DNA of 64,000 bases from Corallococcus caeni (GTDB lineage Bacteria; Myxococcota; Myxococcia; Myxococcales; Myxococcaceae): contig NZ_BTTW01000013.1 of NCBI RefSeq assembly GCF_036245865.1, forward strand, positions 182,900 through 246,899, given 5' to 3'. Below the pieces are notes generated by a model. That model had not been told where the DNA came from and did not search any database. It worked only from the letters and a program-made list of their open reading frames with translations. Shown here one piece after another: positions 51,192 through 58,654 of the stretch (positions are counted from its first letter, which is position 1; each line of letters begins with the position of its first letter). Made by a program: the position numbers and the translations under genes.

Positions 51192-51398
51192 CGGGCTCGA
51201 AGCGCTGGGGGGCGAGATGGGCTGGCCGTTGAGGATGTTCCACGGGCATTGTGCACTGCCCCCAATGTTCCCCTCCAGTGGGGATGAGAACGGGACGAGG
51301 CGGGACGAGACGGGACGGAGCGGGGGAACGATCCGGTGTGAGCTCAAGGCGTTGGCCGGTAACAGCGCGACCTGCTTGGGGTTTGCTTCCGTCTTGAT

Positions 51399-51428
51399 GC
51401 GGGTTCGATTCCCGCCGCCTTCACAATC
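51399..51428 (+). other. tRNA/tmRNA 3'-end-like sequence (T-arm plus acceptor strand)
   Basis: GCGGG-TTCGATT-CCCGC forms a perfect T-arm, followed by the acceptor-like CGCCTTCA and then CAATC instead of CCA. This matches the 3' end of bacterial tmRNA (and of some tRNAs). Upstream I find no tmRNA body and no convincing D or anticodon arm, although CAAGGCG 79 nt upstream of the end could pair with the acceptor strand. It is most likely a 3' gene end displaced by an integrating element. The rest of the gap 51,192-51,650 holds a G-rich imperfect repeat (GGGACGAG units, about 51,290-51,325) and the terminator below. Confidence 0.5.
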
Positions 51429-51431
51429 AGA

Positions 51432-51467
51432 AGCCCAGCAACCTCACCGGGTTGCTGGGCTTTTCTC
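51432..51467 (+). terminator. Strong intrinsic terminator
   Basis: A perfect 12-bp stem, AGCCCAGCAACC (51432-51443) with GGTTGCTGGGCT (51450-51461), with a 6-nt loop and followed by TTTCT. It sits 3 nt after the tRNA-like 3' end, as expected for the natural terminator of an RNA gene. Confidence 0.85.
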
Positions 51468-51650
51468 TGGCCGCGTGACCGCATGTGAGCTCATCCACCA
51501 GGAACTCCGGCGCAACGGCGTCGTTCTCCCCCGGCGCGTGCAGCGGCTCCAAGAACTCCTGATGCGTCATGCCGAGGTCGGGTGCTGACAAGCGGCGGGC
51601 TTCCCAGACTCGGGGAGGGGCTTGACCCTGGCGGGCCCGCAGGGCCCGGC

Positions 51651-52259
51651 CTATGCCTCCGCGAGCGCCCGGCGATGGATGGCCACCCAGAAGTCCGCCG
51701 CCTGGCGCGCGCCGTCCAGCAGGGGCTCGGGGCCGTGCGCACCGAGCGACTCGCAGAGCGCCTGGGCCCGCGCGCCGTGCTCCACGTCCACATCCAGGTG
51801 CACGAGCAGGAAGCGCGCCCGCGTCCTGTCCAGGCCGAGCCGCCCCAACCCCTGGCGTGTGTCGCCTCCGAGGTGTCTCGCCACGCCCTCCAGCACGTAC
51901 AGCGCGCCGAGGAACGAGAGCTGGCGCTCCGCCGGGATGCCTTCCCAGAAGGCGTGGAACGCGGAGACCTCGCGGGGCGTGGCGTCCGACGGCGTGCGCC
52001 CGAAGGCCGCGAGGTCCGCCTTCGCGAGCTGGTAGTGGGACTGCTCCTCCGCCGCGAGCTCCGCGAAGAAGGCCTTCAGCTCGGGGAGCGTGGCGCGCTC
52101 GGCCGCGAGCCGCAGCCGGTCTCCACTGCGCAGCGTGTAGTGGTACATCATGTCCAGGAAGGCCACGTACCGCTCGGGCGTCACGGCCGGCAGCCAACCC
52201 GCGACCTGCCGGGCCATGCCCACGGTGAGCGCCTCCAGCTGCTCCCGCATCGACGCCAT
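51651..52259 (-). CDS. Haem-oxygenase-like (TenA/PqqC/HDO-type) iron-dependent protein
   Basis: 202 residues, all-helical, fitting the haem-oxygenase-like fold. Candidate metal ligands are spaced as in diiron oxidases of this fold: LDMMYHYTLR, AAEEQSHYQLAKADL (E-x-x-H), YVLEGVARHLGG and LVHLDVDVEHGA (D-x-x-H). Family members include TenA, PqqC and oxidative decarboxylases or N-oxygenases such as UndA and SznF. Haem breakdown is less likely given the operon. The ATG at 52259 has GGGAGGG 9 nt upstream and is 2 nt from the stop of the capA-like gene. It is the last of six co-directional genes with overlapping or near-touching ends, so it probably performs an oxidation in their shared pathway. 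Confidence 0.75.
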   Translation of the reverse strand: MASMREQLEALTVGMARQVAGWLPAVTPERYVAFLDMMYHYTLRSGDRLRLAAERATLPELKAFFAELAAEEQSHYQLAKADLAAFGRTPSDATPREVSAFHAFWEGIPAERQLSFLGALYVLEGVARHLGGDTRQGLGRLGLDRTRARFLLVHLDVDVEHGARAQALCESLGAHGPEPLLDGARQAADFWVAIHRRALAEA

Positions 52260-52261
52260 CT

Positions 52262-53491
52262 TCAGTCCCTCCCGGTTGAAATCAGTCCGCCCAGGGTGCG
52301 CCGCGCGTGCGCGAGGTGCGGCGCCGCGCGCTCCAGGCTCAGCTCGTCCACCGCCACGACCCCCGCGTCCAGGAAGCCCTCGCCGCCCAGGCCCCGCCCG
52401 CACGCCGTGGGCACCGCGCGCACGTCCATGGGGCGCAGGGAGCCCCCCGCGTCCCGCGCGAGCGCGAGCTTCAGCACCGCGCCCGTCTGGCACGCCCGCG
52501 TGGGCATGATGCTCAGGAAGTTGCCGAGCGAGTACGCGATGAGCCCCACTCGCGGCGGCCCCCCCCGGCGCACCTGCGCGGGGCACGTGGGGTCCCCGCC
52601 GTCGATGGAGACCAGCTCCACGGGCTGCAGCACGTGCGGCGAGGAGCCCAGGAGGATGTCCGCCCCGCGCTCGATGAGGCGGTAGGCGTGCTCGCGCTGG
52701 AGGGACTCGGGCCAGTACTCGTACTCGAAGCCCCAGTGCGGCATGAGCACCACGAGGTCCGGCCCCACCGCGCGCGCCGCGTCGATGAGGGCGCCCAGCC
52801 GCTCCCAGTCGGGAGTATGCAGCGGGTTGCCCAGGCGCGTCACCGGCACGCCCTCGGGCGGCGCCCCCGCGAGGTGGTTGATGTCATACGTCACCGCGGC
52901 CATGCCCAGGCGCACCCCGGCCACATCCAGGACCGCCACCGCGTCCTCCGCCCGGGGGCCTCCGACGCAGCGGTGCTCCGGGCGGGCCAGCACGCTCTGG
53001 CGCGTGCGCTCCAGCCCTTCCGCGCCCTGGTCCAGCGCGTGGTTGTTGCACAGCGAGAACACGCGGTGGCGCGCGGTGCCCTCCCACGCGTCCAGGTAGC
53101 CCGGCGGCGCGTTGTAGTGGAGCGTCTCGTAGACGCGCCGGGGCACGGGCCGCGCCGGGTCCACGGGCGTCTCCAGGTTGGCGAAGGCCACGTCCGCGTC
53201 CGCCATCAGCGCGCGCACGCCCGGGGAGAGGGCCTCGCTAAAGCCGCTGCGAATCCACATCACATCGCCCACGGCGCACAGGTTGAGCGCCGCGGGCGCG
53301 TCGGGCTTCCAGCTCCCGGAGGCGAGGTGCCGGGCGACGCGCGCGAAGTGCTCGGCGTCCCCGGTGCGGCGCGGCTCGGGGACGTGGAGGAGGCTCTTGG
53401 CGATGTAGCGCAGGTTGAGGTCCCAACGGGACAGCGGCCAGCGGCCGTCCTCGTAGCGGAGGTCCGCGTACAGCTGGCGCAGGGCGTTCAT
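52262..53491 (-). CDS. CapA-family metallophosphatase-fold protein
   Basis: 409 residues. CapA-type motifs: LCAVGDVMW, ADVAFANLETPVDP, VFSLCNNHALDQGAEGLERT, LVVLMPHWGFEYEYWP, LIERGADILLGSSPHVLQPVE and VGLIAYSLGNFLS. These supply the Asp/His/Asn set of the calcineurin-like CapA/PgsA family known from poly-gamma-glutamate capsule synthesis. No capB/capC ligase or transporter genes are nearby, so a role in capsule is doubtful and a hydrolase or amide-bond function in the local pathway is possible. The N-terminal ~70 residues are an extension (MNALRQLYADLRYEDGRW...). The ATG overlaps the desaturase stop by 4 nt (ATGA). An internal fragment of this gene is copied at 44.5 kb. Confidence 0.85.
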   Translation of the reverse strand: MNALRQLYADLRYEDGRWPLSRWDLNLRYIAKSLLHVPEPRRTGDAEHFARVARHLASGSWKPDAPAALNLCAVGDVMWIRSGFSEALSPGVRALMADADVAFANLETPVDPARPVPRRVYETLHYNAPPGYLDAWEGTARHRVFSLCNNHALDQGAEGLERTRQSVLARPEHRCVGGPRAEDAVAVLDVAGVRLGMAAVTYDINHLAGAPPEGVPVTRLGNPLHTPDWERLGALIDAARAVGPDLVVLMPHWGFEYEYWPESLQREHAYRLIERGADILLGSSPHVLQPVELVSIDGGDPTCPAQVRRGGPPRVGLIAYSLGNFLSIMPTRACQTGAVLKLALARDAGGSLRPMDVRAVPTACGRGLGGEGFLDAGVVAVDELSLERAAPHLAHARRTLGGLISTGRD

Positions 53492-54471
53492 GGGCGCTTT
53501 CGTTCCAGGGTGACGAGCCGCACGTCCTCGTCCACGACGGTGGGCCCGGCGAGCAGCGCGCGTCCCATGACGTCGAGGTAGCTGTCGAAGACGGGGGCGC
53601 CGCGCGCGAGCAGCCCGGGGCGCAGGTGGGTGTGCAGCCTCGCGAGGTTGTAGCCGGGCACGCGCGGATAGAGGTGGTGGTCCAGGTGGTAGTTGAGCCC
53701 GTTCCAGAGGAAGGTGACGAGCCGCGTGCCGCGCACCGTCGTCGCGGTGTGGAAGCGGTCCCCGCGCCACGTGTTGGCGTGGTGGTCCGCGATGGACTTC
53801 AGGCCGTTGAGGGGGCTGGCGAAGAGCACCGGCAGCAGCCAGCACTCCACCGCGCCGGGGACGAGCCCGTGCCGCGACAGCAGCCAGAAGAGCCCCGCGT
53901 AGAAGCCCGCGTAGCAGAGCAGCACCGCGCCATGGCGGCGCAATCGCGCGCGGGAGAAGTGCTGCAGCGGATAGAGGACGTTGAAGTAGATGAGGCTCAG
54001 CGGGATGCCGAGCAGCACGGTGGCGTAGAAGAGCGCGCACAGCCCGAGCGAGCGGCGGCCCGCGTTGTAGGCGTCGGGGTCCTTCTCCGTGCGGTTCCAG
54101 CGGTGGTGCGCGAGGTGGTCATGGCGCATGGGCTCGTAGGCGATGCCCACGAGCAGGCTGAGCGCGTTGCCGAAGAGGCGGTTCTGCCACGGCCTCCGGA
54201 AGAGGTTGTCGTGCCACGCGTCGTGGTCGAGCTGGATGAGCCCCATCACCGCCCCACCCGCCAGCATCCACAGCGGCAGCTTCACCCAGACGCTGCCCGC
54301 GCGGGCAATGGCCACGGCCGCCGCGACCCAGACCCCCAGGTGCAGCGCCGTCATGCCCACCGCGCGCAGGGGGCGGATGCGGAGCAGCTCCACCAACTCG
54401 GCGCGGGAGAGGCCGGGCTCCGGGGGCGCGGCACCGGGCGGATCAGCGGGACATAAGAGGGCTGGCTGCAT
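53488..54471 (-). CDS. Membrane fatty-acid desaturase/hydroxylase
   Basis: 327 residues with several hydrophobic segments and the three diiron histidine boxes: HDAWHD (H-x4-H type), HDHLAHH, and IADHHAN with YHLDHHLYPRVP. This is the integral-membrane desaturase superfamily, closest in pattern to acyl-lipid and sphingolipid-type desaturases. The upstream LDHDAWHDN and RWNRTEKDPDAY are also family-typical. It should introduce a double bond or hydroxyl into a lipid-like substrate. No cytochrome b5 domain is fused. The start at 54471 lies 6 nt after the methyltransferase stop. Confidence 0.9.
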   Translation of the reverse strand: MQPALLCPADPPGAAPPEPGLSRAELVELLRIRPLRAVGMTALHLGVWVAAAVAIARAGSVWVKLPLWMLAGGAVMGLIQLDHDAWHDNLFRRPWQNRLFGNALSLLVGIAYEPMRHDHLAHHRWNRTEKDPDAYNAGRRSLGLCALFYATVLLGIPLSLIYFNVLYPLQHFSRARLRRHGAVLLCYAGFYAGLFWLLSRHGLVPGAVECWLLPVLFASPLNGLKSIADHHANTWRGDRFHTATTVRGTRLVTFLWNGLNYHLDHHLYPRVPGYNLARLHTHLRPGLLARGAPVFDSYLDVMGRALLAGPTVVDEDVRLVTLERKRP

Positions 54472-54477
54472 GGCGCG

Positions 54478-55089
54478 TCAGAAGTAGCGAGGGACGCGCT
54501 GGCAATAGCGCGCGTAGGGCTCACCGAGGCGGTCCGCGAGGAACCGCTCCTCCTGGAGCACCAGTTGATGGAAGAGCCCCCCGAGCGCCGCACAGGCGCC
54601 CAGCGTCACCGCGGACGGAGCCCAGAGCGAAGCCCCTACGAGGTACAGGTAGGAGAACACGTAGATGGGGTTGCGCGAGTAGCGGTGGAGTCCCCCCTCG
54701 TGCAGCTCGGGCCGGGCCTCCCCCGCGTCCACGCCGATGCGGAACGCCGGGCCCATTCCATACTGGGCCCACAGCATGCCCATGAGCCCCACGACACCGG
54801 GCACCCAACCCGCGAGCGGAGGAATGGGCAGCAGCGGCCGTCCCCAGGACATGGCGGACCACGCGGGCCAGAACGCGGCCGCGAGCATGGAGCCGGCCCA
54901 GAGCAGCGAGACACCGCTGATGCGCCGCGTGACGCGCGTGTGCGCGGAGTCCGCCGCCGCGCGCCGGTAGGCCAGCGGGCTGCGCCCGAAGCGCAGGCGG
55001 TAGACGAGGCTGGAGCCCAGGTGCCCCGCGAGCACGTGCAGGGAGATGAAGCCCAGGTACACCCCGGGCGCCTCGCGCAGCCCCATCAT
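54478..55089 (-). CDS. Isoprenylcysteine methyltransferase (ICMT)-like membrane methyltransferase
   Basis: 203 residues with about five hydrophobic segments. The C-terminal signature of the ICMT/phospholipid-methyltransferase family is present: GGLHRYSRNPIYVFSYLYLVG (SAM pocket, R-x-P-x-Y), then LQEERFLADRLGEPYARYCQRVPRYF (E-E...L...G...Y..Y...V.R). Such enzymes methylate carboxylates, phosphatidylethanolamine or other membrane-embedded substrates using SAM. Here it presumably methylates the product of the neighbouring acyltransferase and desaturase. The ATG at 55089 overlaps the upstream stop by 4 nt. Confidence 0.83.
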   Translation of the reverse strand: MMGLREAPGVYLGFISLHVLAGHLGSSLVYRLRFGRSPLAYRRAAADSAHTRVTRRISGVSLLWAGSMLAAAFWPAWSAMSWGRPLLPIPPLAGWVPGVVGLMGMLWAQYGMGPAFRIGVDAGEARPELHEGGLHRYSRNPIYVFSYLYLVGASLWAPSAVTLGACAALGGLFHQLVLQEERFLADRLGEPYARYCQRVPRYF

Positions 55090-56372
55090 GGCGCGAGCAC
55101 CTCCGCCCGCAGGCCGAAGCCCGAGGACGCCCACCCGGCGACGCGCTCCGTGAAGTCGCGCAGCTCCTCGCGCGTCCAGAGGCCCTGGAAGGCCGCCGTG
55201 TTGATGTTGAGCGTGTCCGCGAACGACAGGCCCGTGGCGCCCCAGGTGGCCGTGTGGCTGCGCATGGAGCGGATGCGGAACGGCGCCTCCGTGAAGTGCG
55301 TGTCCATCCGTCCCAGGTAGGTGACGACGAGCGTGTTCGTCCGGGGCTCGGCGATGAGCCCGGGACGCGCGTTCTTGCGCAGCACCCGCGCCGGTACGAG
55401 CCGGGCCACCGCCATGCACTCCAGCGCCGTCGTCCAGTGCACGCCCTCATCGAGCACCCGCTGCACCTCGGAGCGGAGGAAGCGGGCCAGCTCGCGCGGA
55501 GCCTCCAGCCGGGAGCGGACCTCCTTCAGGGAGAGCTCAATCGGCACCGCGGAGCAGCCATTGCCCAGCGTCCGCCCGAGCCCCAGCATCCGCCGCAGGT
55601 CCACCGGCATGCGCAGGCGGATGCGTCCGTCCGCCGGGGACTCTCGCAGCGCCACGCCCGCGAGCAGCGCGGAGAAGAAGACCTCCGACGCCTGGAGGTC
55701 CGTGTCGCCCTGGGGAAGCGTGAGCCGCGCCGTGGCCAGGAGCGCGTGTCCGGCGGTGTCCCCGCTGCGGCGCAGCCCCATTCCCCGCTGCGCCAGGAGC
55801 CGCCGGCGCGGACTCGCGAGCCCCAGCACCCGGCCAGGCTGGCGCAGCGCCGCGAGCAGCACCTTGCCATCCGTGAGCGTCGAGGGCTCCAGCGGGCGCG
55901 ACTCCGACCCGCGTCCCGCGCAGAGCAACCACAGCCGCTCCAGCAGGTGCGCCAGCGCCTTCGCGTCCCCGATGGCGTGGTGCAACTGGATGCCCAGCAG
56001 CCAGGGCCCCTGGGCCGCGTCCACCATGGGATGCAGGTGCAGCCGCAGCGGCACGTCGCGCGTGAGGTCCACCCGCGTGTTGATGATTCGCGCCACGGCG
56101 TCGGGCTCGGACAGGGGCTCCGCGCCTTCCACCAGGACCGCGTCCACCTCCACGTCCCCGCGCACCGCGGGCACCCATGCGCGGCGCGCGTCGTTCCAGG
56201 CCACGTTGAGGCGCTCGTTCTCCCGCACCAGCGCGCGCAGCCCCCGGCGCAGGAGCGCCACGTCGGGCCTGTCCTCCAGCCGCAGCAGCACCGTGGCCCA
56301 GATGGTGGCGACCTCGCCGTCCAGCCGCGCCATCACCGTGTCGACGAAGTTCGCGCGCATCGCTCCATCCAT
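55086..56372 (-). CDS. Stand-alone condensation-superfamily acyltransferase
   Basis: About 428 residues. The CoA-dependent acyltransferase/condensation fold is shown by FVDTVMARLDGEVATIWATVLLRLE at the start (as in PapA5/WS-DGAT-like enzymes), the catalytic LQLHHAIGDAKALAHLLERL (H-H-x-x-x-D) and a C-terminal RTNTLVVTYLGRMDTHF. It has no adenylation or carrier domain, so it likely transfers an acyl group from CoA or ACP to an alcohol or amine to make an ester or amide. It overlaps the GNAT-like gene by 40 nt. The ATG at 56372 is used; 56360 is an alternative with GGAG just upstream. Confidence 0.8.
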   Translation of the reverse strand: MDGAMRANFVDTVMARLDGEVATIWATVLLRLEDRPDVALLRRGLRALVRENERLNVAWNDARRAWVPAVRGDVEVDAVLVEGAEPLSEPDAVARIINTRVDLTRDVPLRLHLHPMVDAAQGPWLLGIQLHHAIGDAKALAHLLERLWLLCAGRGSESRPLEPSTLTDGKVLLAALRQPGRVLGLASPRRRLLAQRGMGLRRSGDTAGHALLATARLTLPQGDTDLQASEVFFSALLAGVALRESPADGRIRLRMPVDLRRMLGLGRTLGNGCSAVPIELSLKEVRSRLEAPRELARFLRSEVQRVLDEGVHWTTALECMAVARLVPARVLRKNARPGLIAEPRTNTLVVTYLGRMDTHFTEAPFRIRSMRSHTATWGATGLSFADTLNINTAAFQGLWTREELRDFTERVAGWASSGFGLRAEVLAP

Positions 56373-57361
56373 CCCGCGAAGAGTTCCCGGGCCCGCGCGC
56401 CGTCCAGCCGGGCGCGGCTCACGACTTCGCACGCGGCCCTCGGGTCCGCCACGTACTGGAAGACGAGTTCATCCGGCTCACGCTGGTGGAGGCGGATGCC
56501 CGTCGGAAGAAAGCCGGCCGCGAGGAGCACCGGCGTCCCCTCGGCCACCCACTGGGGCTCGCCCATGGGCAGGTGGATGAGGTCCACACGCGCCCGCTCC
56601 GACGTGAGCGCCTCGGTGCCCTCCGCGCTGAAGCCCACGAGGACCCGCCGCTCCAGACGCAGCGAAGCGTTCCATTCGAGCGGACGCAGCACGGCGCCCT
56701 CCCTCCATGCCCGGCGCTCCAGCGGCGTGAAGGCCACCGACTCCGCGAGCCCCACCCCGGCCAGGATGGACGCGAGCCACTCCCCCCACGGGCCCTCGGG
56801 CAGGTAGCGCCGGCGTGGCGGCGGGGGCGCGAGCACTGTCGTCATCGCCAATGCCTGCATGGGCACGCCCAGGCCCTCCTCCACGCCAATCACCGTCTCG
56901 CCCCGCGTGTAGTTGACGACGAGGCCCATGGGCCTTGCCCGCATGAAGCGCGAGGCGTAGCGCTGCGCCATGACGTGCAGCGTGGAGGTGTTCTGGTGCA
57001 GGAAGCCCACCCAGCGCCCGAGCCGCTCCAGCAGCGAGCCCCACAGCGCCTCGTGCTCGGCGCGGCCCGTGAGGGTGCGGCGGCTCGGCAGCGCCACGGA
57101 GAGCCCCGAGTCCAGCGAGTCCCGCCCCGGCCTGCGCCACAGGCCCGTGTGCCACAGCAGCGCCCCCCGCGCGTCGAACTCGCCGAGGCTCAGCAGCGCC
57201 CCGTCCCTCCAGAGCCGCACGGCGCCGCCGGGCTCGTAGAGGAACGGGTAGGAGTACGTCTCCGCGTAGCGCGCGTGAAGCAGCTCGCGGAAGGCCGGCT
57301 CATCGGGCTCGGCCAGCCAGCGCGTGTGCTCGCTGGGGTTGGCGGCGCGAAGGTCGTCCAT
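56333..57361 (-). CDS. GNAT-like acyltransferase-fold protein
   Basis: About 342 residues from the ATG at 57361; an ATG at 57388 is also possible and neither has a good ribosome site. The N-terminal ~200 residues resemble a GNAT fold: ETYSYPFLYEPGGAVRLWRDGALLSLGEF, LLWHTGLWR, SGLSVALPSRRTLTGRAEHEALW and LHVMAQRYASRFMRARPMGLVVNY. A second half (from VPMQALAMTTVL) repeats a similar layout and may be another GNAT-like or a regulatory domain. I cannot name a substrate. It is the first gene of the six-gene operon, preceded by a strong inverted repeat at 57,487. Confidence 0.65.
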   Translation of the reverse strand: MDDLRAANPSEHTRWLAEPDEPAFRELLHARYAETYSYPFLYEPGGAVRLWRDGALLSLGEFDARGALLWHTGLWRRPGRDSLDSGLSVALPSRRTLTGRAEHEALWGSLLERLGRWVGFLHQNTSTLHVMAQRYASRFMRARPMGLVVNYTRGETVIGVEEGLGVPMQALAMTTVLAPPPPRRRYLPEGPWGEWLASILAGVGLAESVAFTPLERRAWREGAVLRPLEWNASLRLERRVLVGFSAEGTEALTSERARVDLIHLPMGEPQWVAEGTPVLLAAGFLPTGIRLHQREPDELVFQYVADPRAACEVVSRARLDGARARELFAGWMERCARTSSTR

Positions 57362-57480
57362 CAGGGAAACAGCTCGGTCCCGGCCCATGCGCGCTAGCAA
57401 TGCATCATTGAGGCCAGCCGGGAAGTCCCCGCTCCCGCCCGGACGCAACCTCGCTCGCCCAGCCTCTCGTGCATTGCCTG

Positions 57481-57510
57481 GCACACGGGTGTGCAGCCCC
57501 CTGCACACCC
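57481..57510. promoter_or_regulatory. Nested inverted repeats upstream of the six-gene operon
   Basis: GGGTGTGCAG (57487-57496) and CTGCACACCC (57501-57510) are perfect 10-bp arms around CCCC. Overlapping them, GCACAC (57481-57486) is complementary to GTGTGC (57489-57494). Located ~125 nt before the first gene and lacking a U-tract, this looks like an operator; a terminator for the minus-strand gene upstream is the alternative. Confidence 0.5.
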
Positions 57511-57640
57511 GAGGCGCATCAGAGAGGGATGGGGCGGCACAACGATCCGACGTAAGAGCAAGGCAATCGTGCTCGCCTGGCTTCGCTCTCTCGTCGTCGA
57601 GGAGTGAAGCGCCAGTCGGCCGACCGCGGGAGCGAGGACT

Positions 57641-57998
57641 TCAAGCCCGTCCTGCGCTCGCGCCCAGGGTGACGAGGAACTCGTCCAGCTGCTCGAACGT
57701 CTCGACCAGCCCATCCGCCGCCCCGCCGGCAGCGTCGAGCGCATCCTTCGAGGGGTAGAGCTCGCTCACGACCAGCAGCGTCTTGTCCCCTTTTTCCTCG
57801 AAGGTCACCGTGGTGACGGACGTGTTGTCACCCCCTTCCTCATTGGTCCAGACGAGGAGCGAGTGCGGTGTCACTTCGGTGTACGTCCCGAAGAACGCCA
57901 TCCCCTGGCCGAACACCAGACTGTATTTGCCCCCGGTACGAACATCCATCTCGCAGGAGACCAGTAACCGTCCGGCCAACGACGTGCCGGATCGCTTG
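57641..57998 (-). pseudogene. 5'-truncated SRPBCC (AHSA1-like) gene
   Basis: The frame gives an AHSA1/SRPBCC C-terminal half: LVSCEMDVRTGGKYSLVFGQGM, FFGTYTEVTPHSLLVWTNEEGGDN, TVTFEEKGDKTLLVVSELYPS and TFEQLDEFLVTLG to the stop at 57641. The usual N-terminal helix and first strands are missing; upstream of FKRSGTSLAG the frame continues into unrelated DNA next to an IS66 remnant. In related genomes such genes often sit beside an ArsR regulator; none is seen here. The gap 57,511-57,640 shows nothing recognisable. Confidence 0.75.
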
Positions 57999-58053
57999 AA
58001 AGCAGACGGGAGGCATGCGGTGACGCGCGGCGCGATGGATGGAGCCGGATGCT

Positions 58054-58223
58054 TCAGGACGCGTCGGCTGCGCGCAGACGCTTCCACTCGTGCGGCAGCA
58101 ACTCGCCGATGCGCGCGTTCGGGTGCGTCTGGACACGCAGCAGCACGTCGGCGAGGTAGGCCTCGGGATTGACGCCGTTGGCCTCACAGGTGGCGACGAG
58201 GGCGTAGAGGCCGGCGAGGTTCT
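58054..58223 (-). mobile_element. IS66-family transposase (TnpC) 3' remnant
   Basis: The minus strand encodes about 56 residues of the C-terminal end of an IS66-type TnpC: NLAGLYALVATCEANGVNP, AYLADVLLRVQTHPNARIGE, LLPHEWKRLRAADAS and a stop at 58054-58056. The rest of the transposase and both terminal repeats are absent. Its right edge joins directly to the broken tetR copy at 58,223/58,224, so IS66 insertion and later deletion removed the 3' half of tetR and probably the 5' part of the SRPBCC gene. Confidence 0.85.
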
Positions 58224-58516
58224 AACTCGTCGATGGTGCTCGAGGCGCATTGTGCCACGGCACGTTCCATTCTGTGTTTCACATCCTCCACATGGCGCTC
58301 ATACAGGGCATTGAAGATGGCCTGCTTGTCCGGGAAGTACTGATACAGAGAGCCGATGCTGACCCCCGCCACCTCCGCGATGCGGTTGGTGGTGACCGCT
58401 CCGGCCCCGTGCCTCTTGAGCACTCTGGGGACGGCATCGAGGACGGCCTGCACCGTCTGCCGCAAGCGCTCCTGCCGCGGCTGGCGGCGGCTCTGCGTGC
58501 TCTCTTCGTTCTTCCT
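58224..58516 (-). pseudogene. Broken second copy of the tetR gene
   Basis: About 290 bp nearly identical to the 5' half of the tetR gene at 46.5-47.2 kb, coding for the complete helix-turn-helix (TTNRIAEVAGVSIGSLYQYF) and on to AQCASSTIDEL, where it fuses to the IS66 remnant. The position of the start codon reads AGG instead of ATG, so it is doubly inactivated. The homology continues upstream through the promoter to about 58,625. Confidence 0.9.
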
Positions 58517-58654
58517 CCGCGGACCTGTTCAGGGACGACCACGCCAGGGACAGCTCAAGCCACCGAACGCCAGGCGAACGGGACTCGGAACCATGTGAAT
58601 ACTTGAAAGTACGCTCTGGTGCCAATGGGGGGCGCAGGTGCGAGTTCCCAATGC

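Noticed and set aside
51320..51428. A complete tRNA gene ending at the T-arm at 51.4 kb
   Set aside because: The acceptor strand could pair with CAAGGCG upstream, but the D arm is not convincing, the position corresponding to U33 is G in the only anticodon-like loop, and there is no CCA. Kept as a 3'-end remnant only.
52262..53491. Poly-gamma-glutamate capsule locus
   Set aside because: Only the CapA-family member is present; CapB/CapC/CapE-type genes are absent and the neighbours are lipid-type enzymes.
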